This document shows, piece by piece, positions 44,384 through 52,275 of a stretch of DNA of 64,000 nucleotides (positions within the stretch are counted from its first letter, which is position 1; every line of letters starts with the position of its first letter). The notes beneath the pieces are model-generated. The model worked only from the letters and a program-made list of their open reading frames with translations. It did no database searches and was not told the origin of the DNA. Origin of the DNA: Actinoplanes octamycinicus (GTDB taxonomy: Bacteria > Actinomycetota > Actinomycetes > Mycobacteriales > Micromonosporaceae); assembly GCF_014205225.1 (NCBI RefSeq), contig NZ_JACHNB010000001.1, forward strand, positions 8,971,501 to 9,035,500, in the 5' to 3' direction. Made by a program: the position numbers and the translations under genes.

Positions 44384-45564
44384 TGCCGGTGTGGCTGGTC
44401 CTGGTCGGTGTCCTGGTCCTGGCGGCTGCCGGGGCGGCGTTCTACGTCCGGCAGCGGGCGAGCCCCACCGCCGCAGCGGCTGACACCCCGGGCGGCCCGG
44501 CGACGCTGGCCGACGCCCGGCGGGTCATCGCCGAGCTGTCCGAGTCACTGCGGAGCCGGGACACCGAGCTGGCGCAGCTGCAGGAGGACCGGGCGGCCCA
44601 GGTGCAGTCCACCGCGTTGCAGCAGAAACAGCAGCAGCAGACGTTGCGGCGGCGGGCCAAGGAGGCGATCGACAGCACCGCCGCGGTGATCGGCGGCAAA
44701 CTCGAGGACGTGGTGGTGCAGGTCGGCGCGGCCCGGGACGCCGCGGCCGCCACCCACGAGGGGGTCTCGCTCACCAACGAGGCGGCCGCCGCGCTGGTCC
44801 GGCGGGCGCACAGCGCGGACGAGGCGGCCACCGCGCTGAACGCGAGCCTGCGCCAGGTCGCCGGGATCGCCAGCGTGATCTCCGGGATCGCCTCGCAGAC
44901 CCGGTTGCTCGCCCTGAACGCGACGATCGAGGCGGTCCGGGCGGGCGCGGCGGGCAGCGGCTTCGCGGTGGTGGCCGACGAGGTGAAAAGCCTGGCCGAC
45001 ACCACGGCGGACTCGACCGAGCAGATCACCAGCACGATCGCGGCGCTGGAGGCGGACGTCGCGCAGATGGGCCAGACGCTCAGCGCGATCATCCACGACG
45101 TCGGGGACATCGAGGACGCGATGCGGCAGCTGGACGCGATCGCCGACCGGCAGCACGACATCGTGGTGCAGCTGCACCGGAGCGTCGACGCGACGATGGC
45201 GCAGATCGGCGACCTGTCCGATGTGGCGGAGCGGCTGGAACGCCGCCGGCACGACCGGCTGGCCATCGAGGGCACGGTCCGGCTGATGGTCCCGGCCCGC
45301 CCGCAGCCGATCACCGCCCAGATGGTCGACCTCAGCTCGGACGGCCTGGGCTGCACCCTGCCGGCCGACGTCCCGGTCGCGGTCGGCGACCTGATCCGCA
45401 CCGAGTTCACCTTCAACGGCCTGAGCGGCACCGCCCAGGCCAAGGTGATGCGCCGCACCCCGCGCGACGACCTGATCGAGCTCGGCCTGCAGTTCCAGGA
45501 CCTGGCCGCGCCGACCCGCAACCAGATCGACAGCTACCTGACCAGCCTCGGCGCCGACGAGTAG
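44383..45564 (+). CDS. Methyl-accepting chemotaxis-like protein with C-terminal PilZ domain
   Basis: 393 residues. A single N-terminal membrane helix (VWLVLVGVLVLAAAGAAFYV) is followed directly by a coiled coil with no periplasmic or HAMP domain. The MCP signalling hairpin is clear: IASQTRLLALNATIEAVRAG, then AAGSGFAVVADEVKSLADTT. The C-terminus is a PilZ domain with both c-di-GMP-binding motifs, RRHDR (RxxxR) and DLSSDG (DxSxxG). It probably joins c-di-GMP levels to chemotaxis-type or other signalling. No che genes are near. Confidence 0.9.
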   Translation: MPVWLVLVGVLVLAAAGAAFYVRQRASPTAAAADTPGGPATLADARRVIAELSESLRSRDTELAQLQEDRAAQVQSTALQQKQQQQTLRRRAKEAIDSTAAVIGGKLEDVVVQVGAARDAAAATHEGVSLTNEAAAALVRRAHSADEAATALNASLRQVAGIASVISGIASQTRLLALNATIEAVRAGAAGSGFAVVADEVKSLADTTADSTEQITSTIAALEADVAQMGQTLSAIIHDVGDIEDAMRQLDAIADRQHDIVVQLHRSVDATMAQIGDLSDVAERLERRRHDRLAIEGTVRLMVPARPQPITAQMVDLSSDGLGCTLPADVPVAVGDLIRTEFTFNGLSGTAQAKVMRRTPRDDLIELGLQFQDLAAPTRNQIDSYLTSLGADE

Positions 45565-45603
45565 GCCGCCGATCGAGTGAGCCGGCGCTCGGGTGAGCCG
45601 CCG

Positions 45604-46236
45604 CTACGCCGGCGGGGTGGCGCTCTCGGCGAGGTCGAAGACCCCGGGCAGCGGCTCCAGCAGGTACCGCTGGACGGCCGGCCCGACGGCCGCCACGATC
45701 GCCTCGGCCGGCGCCGAGGCCAGCGGCTCCACCTTGATCACGTAGCGGGCCAGGGCGATCCCGGCCATGTGGCTGGCGGCCAGGCTGACCCGCAGCCGGC
45801 CCTCGGCCTCGTCCAGGCCGAGCCGGGGCACCGCCCGGCGCAGGATCTGGCTGACCACGAACTCGCGGAACAGCTTCGCGGTCCACTCGGTGCCGACCGC
45901 GGACCGCAGCAGCGCCACCCCGGCCGCCCCGCCCGGCCCGTCCCAGATCCGCAGGAACACCCGGACGAACCGGGCGCCCACCTCGTCACGGTCCCCCTCG
46001 GTGGCCGCGTCGAGCACGTCGAGCGGGTCCATCGGGGCCTGCATGGCGGCCAGGAACAGCTTGTCCTTGGTCCCGAAGTAGTGGTGCACCAGCGCCGGGT
46101 CGACCCCGGCGCTGGTCGCGATGGCCCGGATCGACGCCCCGTCGTAGCCCTTGTCCGCGAACGCCGCCCGCGCGGCGTCGAGGATGGACTCGCGGGTGTC
46201 CGGGTTGCCGGGCCGCCGCCCGGTCCGCCGTGCCAT
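45604..46236 (-). CDS. TetR-family regulator of the ABC-2 exporter operon
   Basis: 210 residues, start MARRTGRRPGNPDTRESILD. HTH: ASIRAIATSAGVDPALVHHY and FGTKDKLFLAAMQAP. The C-terminal TetR_C_17-like part has LRSAVGTEWTAKLFREFVV. It is the last gene of a leftward ABC ATPase-permease-TetR unit (52 bp after the permease) and likely represses it. Confidence 0.9.
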   Translation of the reverse strand: MARRTGRRPGNPDTRESILDAARAAFADKGYDGASIRAIATSAGVDPALVHHYFGTKDKLFLAAMQAPMDPLDVLDAATEGDRDEVGARFVRVFLRIWDGPGGAAGVALLRSAVGTEWTAKLFREFVVSQILRRAVPRLGLDEAEGRLRVSLAASHMAGIALARYVIKVEPLASAPAEAIVAAVGPAVQRYLLEPLPGVFDLAESATPPA

Positions 46237-46288
46237 CACCAAGACCCCTTTTCCCGTACGACCAACGCGCGCTACCGGTCGTACCAAA

Positions 46289-47017
46289 TCATGCCGTCCT
46301 CCGCCGCAGCGTGGCGGCACCCACCGCGAGTGCGACGAGCACCGCGCCCAGCACGATCGCCAGGTCCCGCCACATCGTGCCGGTCGGCTCGGCGTGCATG
46401 CCGACCTCGTTGAGCGCCTGCACCGAGTAGGACATCGGCAGCACGTCGCTGACCGCCTGCAGCCAGCCGACCATCGCCTCGCGCGGCACGAACAGCCCAC
46501 AGAGGAACAGCTGCGGCGCCACCACCAGCGGCATGAACTGCACCGCCTGGAACTCGGTCCGGGCGAACGCGCTGCACAGCAGGCCGAGCGCCACGCCGAG
46601 CACCGCGTTGGCCACGGCGATCAGCACGACCAGCTGGACCGCACCGGCGGTCTGCATGTCGAGCACCCAGTAGGCGAAGCCGGCCGCGAACGTCGCCTGC
46701 ACCGCGGCGGCCAGGCCGAACGCGATCCCGTACCCGAACAGCAGGTCGAGCTTGCCGACCGGCGTGGTGAACAGCCGCTCCAGGGTGCCGGTGGTGCGCT
46801 CGCGGAGCATCGCGATCGAGGTGATCAGGAACATCACGATGAACGGGAAGACCCCGAGCATGGTGAGCGCGATCCGGTCGAAGACGCGGGGCTGGCCGTC
46901 GTACATGAAGTAGATCAGGGTGATCAGCAGGGTCGGCACCACGACGATCAGCGCGATGGTGCGCGGGTCGTGCCGCAGCTGGGTGAGGATCCGCTTGATC
47001 GTGCTCAGCAGGATCAT
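46289..47017 (-). CDS. ABC-2 type exporter permease
   Basis: 242 residues with six membrane helices. Family features: RILTQLRHDPRTIALIVVVP at the N-terminus, MLRERTTGTLERLFTTPVGK (the ABC-2 coupling helix region) and LFLCGLFVPREAMVGWLQAV. The ATG overlaps the ATPase stop by four bases. It should form a homodimeric channel with the ATPase, exporting a drug-like or lipid substrate. Confidence 0.92.
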   Translation of the reverse strand: MILLSTIKRILTQLRHDPRTIALIVVVPTLLITLIYFMYDGQPRVFDRIALTMLGVFPFIVMFLITSIAMLRERTTGTLERLFTTPVGKLDLLFGYGIAFGLAAAVQATFAAGFAYWVLDMQTAGAVQLVVLIAVANAVLGVALGLLCSAFARTEFQAVQFMPLVVAPQLFLCGLFVPREAMVGWLQAVSDVLPMSYSVQALNEVGMHAEPTGTMWRDLAIVLGAVLVALAVGAATLRRRTA

Positions 47018-47736
47018 GCCGCCACCGCCTCGTGCTTGCGGATCAGGTTGAGGAAGGCCTGGTCCAGGTCGTCGGTGCCGGCCGCCGCCTTCACCGCGGC
47101 CGGGGTGTCGTCGGCGATCAGCAGCCCGTCGCGGATCAGCAGCAGCCGGTCGCACCGGTTCGCCTCGTCCATCACGTGGCTGGAGACCAGCACGGTGGCG
47201 CCGTCGGCGGCCATCCGCCGGAAGTGCGCCCACAGCTCGTCGCGCAGCACCGGGTCCTGCCCGACGGTCGGCTCGTCGAGCACCAGCAGCTCCGGCCGGC
47301 TGACGATGGCGCAGGCCAGCGAGGCCCGGCTGCGCTGCCCGCCGGACAGGTCGCTGACCAGCTGGCCGGCCGCACCGGTCAGCCCGACGGTCTCGATCGC
47401 CTGGTCGGCCGCGTCCTTGCCGAGCCGGTAGAGGGACGCGAAGTAGCGCGCGTTCTCCCGGACGGTCAGGTCGGCGTAGACGCTGGGCGCCTGGGTGAGG
47501 TAGCCGATCCGGCTGCGCAGCGCGGGCGAGCCGGCCGGGCTGCCGAGCACGGTGACGGTGCCGCCGGCGACCACCTGGACGCCGACGACGGCCCGCATCA
47601 GCGTGGTCTTGCCGCTGCCGCTCGGGCCGAGCAGGCCGGTGACGCTGCCGCGCGGGACGGTGCAGGAGAAGTGGTCGAGGACCGTCCGCTTCCCACGGGT
47701 GACGACGAGGCCGGAGACCTCGATCGCGGTGTCCAT
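47014..47736 (-). CDS. ABC exporter ATP-binding protein
   Basis: 240 residues behind a GGGAGGA site. Walker A GPSGSGKTTLMRAVVG, Q-loop YLTQAPSVYADLTVRENARY, signature LSGGQRSRASLACAI, Walker B LLVLDEPTVGQDP and H-loop VLVSSHVMDEANRCDRL are all intact. The start MDTAIEVSG is preferred over an upstream codon that crosses the presumed operator. Drives the ABC-2 permease encoded next. Confidence 0.94.
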   Translation of the reverse strand: MDTAIEVSGLVVTRGKRTVLDHFSCTVPRGSVTGLLGPSGSGKTTLMRAVVGVQVVAGGTVTVLGSPAGSPALRSRIGYLTQAPSVYADLTVRENARYFASLYRLGKDAADQAIETVGLTGAAGQLVSDLSGGQRSRASLACAIVSRPELLVLDEPTVGQDPVLRDELWAHFRRMAADGATVLVSSHVMDEANRCDRLLLIRDGLLIADDTPAAVKAAAGTDDLDQAFLNLIRKHEAVAA

Positions 47737-47761
47737 GGTTCCTCCCGGGAACTCATCAAGT

Positions 47762-47773
47762 GTTGAACTCAAC
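47762..47773. promoter_or_regulatory. Dyad GTTGA-AC-TCAAC upstream of the ABC exporter operon
   Basis: Five-base perfect arms 26 bp upstream of the ATPase start. Its core TTGAACTCAA is short but well placed for the TetR protein encoded at the end of the operon. Confidence 0.45.
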
Positions 47774-47804
47774 GGTAAATGAATTCCCGGAGCGGGTCGA
47801 GTGA

Positions 47805-48458
47805 CTATTTCAACGCATGATGAAATCGCTGCAGCACGGCGTCCACGTCCTCGTCGGTGAGCTGGCCGAAGTCGCGGTACCAGCGGCCCACGGCGAAAAA
47901 CTCGGGCGGCGCGCTCAGGCAGACCACCCGGTCGGTCTCCGGGGCCAGCAGGTCCCGGGCCGGCGGCGCGCAGACCGGCACGGCGAGCAGCACCCGGTCC
48001 GGGTCGCGCCCGTTGATCCAGCGCAGCGCGGCGTGCGCGGTCACCCCGGTGGCCAGCCCGTCGTCGACCAGGACGACCACCCGCCCGGTGACCGGGGGCG
48101 CCGGGCGGCTCCCCCGGTAACGGCGCACCCGCCGGGCGAGTTCCGCCCGCTCGGCGGCGAGGGTCCCGGCCAGGTCCTGCTCGGTGACCCCGGCGTACCG
48201 GAGATTGCCCTGGTCGTAGACCGGCGGACCGTCCTCGGCGATGGCGCCCAGGCCGAACTCCGGGTGGCCGGGCGCGCCCAGTTTGCGGGCCACCACGATG
48301 TCCAGGTCGGCGCCGAGCCGCTCGGCGACCGGCGCGGCGACCGGCAGGCCGCCGCGCGGCAGTGCCAGCACGAGCGGCCGGTCGCCCGGGGCGCCGATCA
48401 CCTCGGCCACCCGGTCCGCCAGCGCGCGGCCGGCCTCGGCCCGGTCAGCAAAAATCAC
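47805..48458 (-). CDS. Phosphoribosyltransferase-family protein
   Basis: 217 residues, GTG start. The PRPP-binding loop is VVVLVDDGLATGVTAHAALR. Other family features are LVLALPRGGLPVAAPVAERL and DIVVARKLGAPGHPEFGLGA. It ends close to the ABC operon and lies 6 bp downstream of a dienelactone hydrolase-like gene. In mycobacteria these two functions are fused in one protein (Rv0571c type), so here they are probably partners. The physiological substrate is not known. Confidence 0.88.
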   Translation of the reverse strand: MIFADRAEAGRALADRVAEVIGAPGDRPLVLALPRGGLPVAAPVAERLGADLDIVVARKLGAPGHPEFGLGAIAEDGPPVYDQGNLRYAGVTEQDLAGTLAAERAELARRVRRYRGSRPAPPVTGRVVVLVDDGLATGVTAHAALRWINGRDPDRVLLAVPVCAPPARDLLAPETDRVVCLSAPPEFFAVGRWYRDFGQLTDEDVDAVLQRFHHALK

Positions 48459-48464
48459 GAGAAA

Positions 48465-49160
48465 TCACCCCCAGCGGCGGGCGGTGGCGACGTGGTCGAG
48501 AGCCGGGTGCCGGCGCGGCGGCACCGAGGTGAGGAACGCGGCGAACCACTCCCCCGCCTCCTCGGCCACCGTCTCCAGCGTCCCCGGCTCCTCGAACAGG
48601 TGGGTGGCGGACGGGATGATCCGCAGCTCGGCGTGCGCCCGCATGGTGTTCCGGGCTTCCTCGTTGAGCTCCAGCACCTCGTCGTCCCGCTCGCCGACGA
48701 TCAGCAGGGTCGGCACCCGGACCTCGATCAGGCCCGGTCCGGCCAGGTCCGGGCGGCCGCCGCGGGACACCACGGTGCGCACGCTGTCCGGCCGGGCGGC
48801 CGCGGCGAGCAGCGCGGCCGCCGCCCCGGTGCTGGCGCCGAACAGGCCGAGCGGCAGCCCCGCGGTGGCCGGCTGCACGCCGAGCCAGTCGACCAGGCCG
48901 ACCAGCCGGTCGGCGAGCAGCCCGACGTCGAAGCGCCGGGCCCGGGTGTCCTCCTCCGGCGCGAGCAGATCGGCCAGCAGGGTGGCGAACCCGCGCCGGT
49001 TCAGCTCGCGGGCGACGAACTGGTTGCGGGGACTGTGCCGGGAGCTGCCGCTGCCGTGCGCGAAGAGGACCACACCCGAGGCGTGCTCGGCGAGGGTGAG
49101 GTCGCCCTCCAGGCTGACCTCGCCGAGAGTGATCCGTTCCGTAGTGGTCCAGGTCGTCAT
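48465..49160 (-). CDS. Dienelactone hydrolase-like alpha/beta hydrolase
   Basis: 231 residues from MTTWTTTERITLGEVSLEGD. GVVLFAHGSGSSRHSPRNQF supplies the HGSGSSR motif, the nucleophile elbow is LGLFGASTGAAAALLAAA (Ser in GAST), the acid is near LLIVGERDDEVLEL and the His is in IIPSATHLFEEPG. It is followed by the PRTase gene after 6 bp; the same pair occurs fused elsewhere. The substrate is unknown. Confidence 0.88.
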   Translation of the reverse strand: MTTWTTTERITLGEVSLEGDLTLAEHASGVVLFAHGSGSSRHSPRNQFVARELNRRGFATLLADLLAPEEDTRARRFDVGLLADRLVGLVDWLGVQPATAGLPLGLFGASTGAAAALLAAAARPDSVRTVVSRGGRPDLAGPGLIEVRVPTLLIVGERDDEVLELNEEARNTMRAHAELRIIPSATHLFEEPGTLETVAEEAGEWFAAFLTSVPPRRHPALDHVATARRWG

Positions 49161-49290
49161 GTCCGTCCCTTTCTGCTCGACCATGGCGGGGCGTGCATTC
49201 CGGGGAGACAGTTCCCACCGTACGCGTCCTCAGGTGGCCCGGTGGCCAGCCGATCTGGAGGAGGACGAGTGCCCAGGAGGTTGACCCCCG

Positions 49291-49683
49291 ATGTCCGTTT
49301 CGCGGCTGAACCGCACCCAGCAGCCGTCCACGGTGACCCCGGTCCGGCCGTCCGCCCGGGAACGCCATCAGAACGCCCGCGACGACGCGGCCTCGCTCAC
49401 CGACCGGGACCGGGAGCTGATCTACCAGGCCACCGGCCAGCGCATCGGGGACGGCCAGCCGAACGCCGGCTGGATCAACTCACTGGCCGCCGCGATCGCC
49501 GCGGACCGCACGGGCGGGCGGCTCGCCCCCGGGCAGGAGGTGACGGCGGCGTACCTCAAGGATCTGTCCCGGCGGTGGGACCAGGCCGCACCGGGCCGCA
49601 ACCCGGTGGCCGGCTATCTGGAGCCGGCGCTGCGGTACCTGTCCCAGCGCGGCGACGGCAACCGCCTCGACGTCAGCGCCTGA
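49291..49683 (+). CDS. Hypothetical protein (130 aa)
   Basis: Soluble, no signal peptide. A basic N-terminus (MSVSRLNRTQQPSTVTPVRP) is followed by DRDRELIYQATGQRIGDGQP and helices such as AAYLKDLSRRWDQAAPGR. AGGAGG precedes the ATG at a rather long spacing. It ends 2 bp before the stop of the convergent ANTAR gene. I do not recognise the family; it looks like a lineage-specific actinobacterial protein. Confidence 0.65.
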   Translation: MSVSRLNRTQQPSTVTPVRPSARERHQNARDDAASLTDRDRELIYQATGQRIGDGQPNAGWINSLAAAIAADRTGGRLAPGQEVTAAYLKDLSRRWDQAAPGRNPVAGYLEPALRYLSQRGDGNRLDVSA

Positions 49684-49685
49684 GG

Positions 49686-50390
49686 TCAGCCCCGCTGGGT
49701 GCGCTCGACCAGGGCGGCCGCGACATCCCGGAGCTTGCGGTTGGTGTCCTGGGAGACCCGGGTGAGGATGGCGAAGGCCTCGTCGGCGCTGCACCGCCGC
49801 TCGCCCATGATGATCCCCTTGGCCTGCTCGATCACCGCGCGGCTCTCCATCGCCGCCTGCATGTGCTGGGCGAGCGTGGCGGTGGTGTCGTAGAGGTGCG
49901 CGTTGGCCAGCGCGACCGCGGCGTACCGGACGAAGGTCTGGGCCAGCGCGATCGCCTCGTCGTCGAAGGCGCCCGGGCTGCGGCCGTAGATGTTGAGCGC
50001 CCCGGTCACGTTCTCCACGATCGGCAGGCCGACCGAGAGCATGCTGCCGATGCCGGAGGTGGCGGCCAGCTCGGACCAGCCGTCCCAGCGCCCGTCCCGG
50101 CCGGCGTCCGGCACGGAGATCGTGGTCTTGGCGGCGGCCGCCTCCAGGGACGGGCCGCGATCCTGCCGGTACTGCCACTCGTCGAGCTGGAGCGCGATCT
50201 CCCCGGTGTGCGCCGGCGTGTGCGCGGCGCCGTCCCGGATCAGGGTGATGGAGACCTGCTCGGCGCCCGGAAGGGTGCGCTGGGCCAGGTCGGCGACCCG
50301 GTCCAGGACACCATTCAGGTCGGTCTCGCCTAGCTTGATGCGGCCGAGTTCCGCGAAGGCCGCGGCTTGGTCGGCCGGGTCGTGCGCCAT
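49686..50390 (-). CDS. GAF-ANTAR antiterminator (copy 1)
   Basis: 234 residues. A GAF domain (about 20-165: VLDRVADLAQRTLPGAEQVS; EWQYRQDRGPSLEAA; LSVGLPIVENVTGALNIYGR) precedes an ANTAR RNA-binding domain (LAQHMQAAMESRAVIEQAKG, IIMGERRCSADEAFAILTRV). ANTAR proteins bind paired hexanucleotide hairpins and prevent termination. The paralogue at 51022-51729 is very similar, so a local duplication is likely. Confidence 0.92.
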   Translation of the reverse strand: MAHDPADQAAAFAELGRIKLGETDLNGVLDRVADLAQRTLPGAEQVSITLIRDGAAHTPAHTGEIALQLDEWQYRQDRGPSLEAAAAKTTISVPDAGRDGRWDGWSELAATSGIGSMLSVGLPIVENVTGALNIYGRSPGAFDDEAIALAQTFVRYAAVALANAHLYDTTATLAQHMQAAMESRAVIEQAKGIIMGERRCSADEAFAILTRVSQDTNRKLRDVAAALVERTQRG

Positions 50391-50568
50391 CAACGTCAGT
50401 GTTTCCCCGCAGCGGAGCGGCAGGCCGTCCGTCGGACGACTCGCGCTGAGTGAGCTGGTGTCGCTGCCCGGAGGGCCGGAACGGCCCTCGGACCTGCGCC
50501 GCTGCTTGACGCTGGTTGGCCGGTGCCGGTGTCCGACATCGACCGCAGGACGCCGATAATACCCAAAG

Positions 50569-50892
50569 TCACCACGGGATACGCAGCGCGGTACCGAGTC
50601 CGGCGATCAGCAGGACCTCGCGAGCGGTACCCTGCACCCCGGCCAGCTCCAGCACATGACCCCGCTCGGCGCCCCGGCCCTGCGCCGCCGCGATCGCGTT
50701 CGCCCCGGCCGCGCCGAAGTGGCTGACTCCACTGAGATCACAGGTGACCAGCGGGTACGCGTCGATGGCGTGTTCCAGCGCGGTGGCCAGCACGCTCGCG
50801 GTGTCGGCGTCCACCTCGCCGTGCGCGTGGACCACGGCGGAGTCCGGGGTGAGCTGCCGGAAATACACGGTCAGAGGCGGATCAGCGGGCAC
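50569..50892 (-). CDS. STAS-domain protein, anti-sigma factor antagonist-like, phospho-site lost
   Basis: 107 residues, GTG start. STAS fold: VVHAHGEVDADTASVLATAL, LVTCDLSGVSHFGAAGANAI and ALRIPW. The usual phospho-acceptor motif DSSG is replaced by GAAG, so the canonical SpoIIAA-type serine is missing and the protein cannot be switched by phosphorylation at that point. It sits between two GAF-ANTAR genes and is divergent from the second. Confidence 0.85.
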   Translation of the reverse strand: MPADPPLTVYFRQLTPDSAVVHAHGEVDADTASVLATALEHAIDAYPLVTCDLSGVSHFGAAGANAIAAAQGRGAERGHVLELAGVQGTAREVLLIAGLGTALRIPW

Positions 50893-51021
50893 GGCGCATC
50901 CCTTACCGTCGGCTGGCGATGGCTAGGGCACGTGGCTTGACCCAGCCTCACCCTACTGCGCGGACGGAGGCCGGACCGATTGCTGTCCGGCGCGGCGCGA
51001 AAGCGGGTAAGAAAGGAGAGC

Positions 51022-51729
51022 ATGACGCCGGAACCGATGGATCCCACGGCCGCCTTCACCGCGCTCGGCCGGATCAACCTGGGCGAGACCGACCTGGAGG
51101 GGGTCCTGGCCACCATCGCCGACCTGGCTAAACGGACGGTTCCGGGAGCCTTCGAGGTGTCCGTGACGCTGATCCGCGACCGCGGCCCGCACACCGTGGC
51201 CAGCACCGGCGAGGCCGCCGACCTGGTCGACAAGTGGCAGTACGAACGCGGCTCCGGCCCCTGCCTGGACGCCTGCAAGCAGCGGAGCACGCTGCTCGTC
51301 GAGGACGTCGCCGGGGAGCGCCGCTGGCCGGGCTGGGAGACGAACGCCCGGGAGGCCGGGGTGGGTTGCGCGCTCAGCGTCGGCCTGCCGATCCGGGAGC
51401 GGGTCGCCGGGGCGCTCAACATCTACGCCGAGTCGGTGCGGGCCTTCGACGAGGACGCCGTGGTGCTCGCCGAGACCTTCGCCAGTTACGCCGCGGTCGC
51501 GCTGGCCAACGCGCACCTCTACAACACCTCGATGACCCTGGCCCAGCACATGCAGACGGCGATGGAGAGCCGCGCGGTGATCGAGCAGGCCAAGGGGATC
51601 ATCATGGGTCAGCGGCGGTGCAGCGCCGACGAGGCGTTCACCATCCTGTCCCGGGCCTCGCAGGAGTCCAACCGCAAGCTCCGCGAGGTGGCCGCCGACC
51701 TGGTCGAGCGCGCCCAGCGACCCGGCTAG
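51022..51729 (+). CDS. GAF-ANTAR antiterminator (copy 2)
   Basis: 235 residues behind an excellent AAAGGAGAG site. GAF: VLATIADLAKRTVPGAFEVS, DKWQYERGSGPCLDACKQRS, LSVGLPIRERVAGALNIYAE. ANTAR: LAQHMQTAMESRAVIEQAKG, IIMGQRRCSADEAFTILSRA. Unlike copy 1 it keeps the GSGPCLDA Cys segment of light/redox-type GAF domains (copy 1 has DRGPSLEA). It is followed by a small terminator. Confidence 0.93.
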   Translation: MTPEPMDPTAAFTALGRINLGETDLEGVLATIADLAKRTVPGAFEVSVTLIRDRGPHTVASTGEAADLVDKWQYERGSGPCLDACKQRSTLLVEDVAGERRWPGWETNAREAGVGCALSVGLPIRERVAGALNIYAESVRAFDEDAVVLAETFASYAAVALANAHLYNTSMTLAQHMQTAMESRAVIEQAKGIIMGQRRCSADEAFTILSRASQESNRKLREVAADLVERAQRPG

Positions 51730-51776
51730 TCAGCCGGCGATCGCCGCGCACCCCAGCGCGCGAGATGCTGGACAGC

Positions 51777-51796
51777 CCCGCAGCCAGCGGGTTTTT
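51777..51796 (+). terminator. Intrinsic terminator after the second ANTAR gene
   Basis: Stem CCCGC/GCGGG with loop AGCCA is followed by TTTTT. One of the few in this window with a true U-tract. 48 bp after the stop codon. Confidence 0.65.
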
Positions 51797-52059
51797 CCCA
51801 GCTGCTTCGGTACGCGCGGAAAGGTCCCGCCCGCACCCGCCACAAGTCCCGTCGCACCGCCCCGCGGCTCCTCCTCACCCGGCGCGCTTCATCCACATCA
51901 GCACGTTGTCCACAGCCCCGCCTCGGAAGATCCCGCTGCCGCGCCACACTGTCTTTCGGGCGGCTCCCCCTGGGCGGGCGGGGACTGGCGAGTGGCCGGA
52001 CACCCGTGCCGACACCGCATTGACCGGCCGGAGCGGCAGCTGTGCCGGACGGCCGGGAC

Positions 52060-52250
52060 CAGCGGACGGCCGACGACGAACGGCCGACCACGCGCGAACA
52101 GCCGACCACAGGCGAACGGCCACGCACGAACGGCCAACCACAGGCGAACGGCCACGCACGAACGGCCAACCACAGGGGACCGGCCGACCACGGGCAAGCG
52201 GCCGACCACAGGCGAACGGGGGCCGACCACGAGCGAACGGCCGACACCCG
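52060..52250. repeat. Tandem repeat of about 17-18 bp with a 32-bp perfect duplication
   Basis: Units resemble GCCGACCACAGGCGAACG. Two adjacent 32-bp copies (52109-52140 and 52141-52172) are identical. The array lies in the 546-bp convergent gap between the ANTAR gene and the PtsI-like gene; the remainder (51797-52059) shows no gene. Confidence 0.85.
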
Positions 52251-52275
52251 GCCGCCACCACTGAACGGGTAGCGG

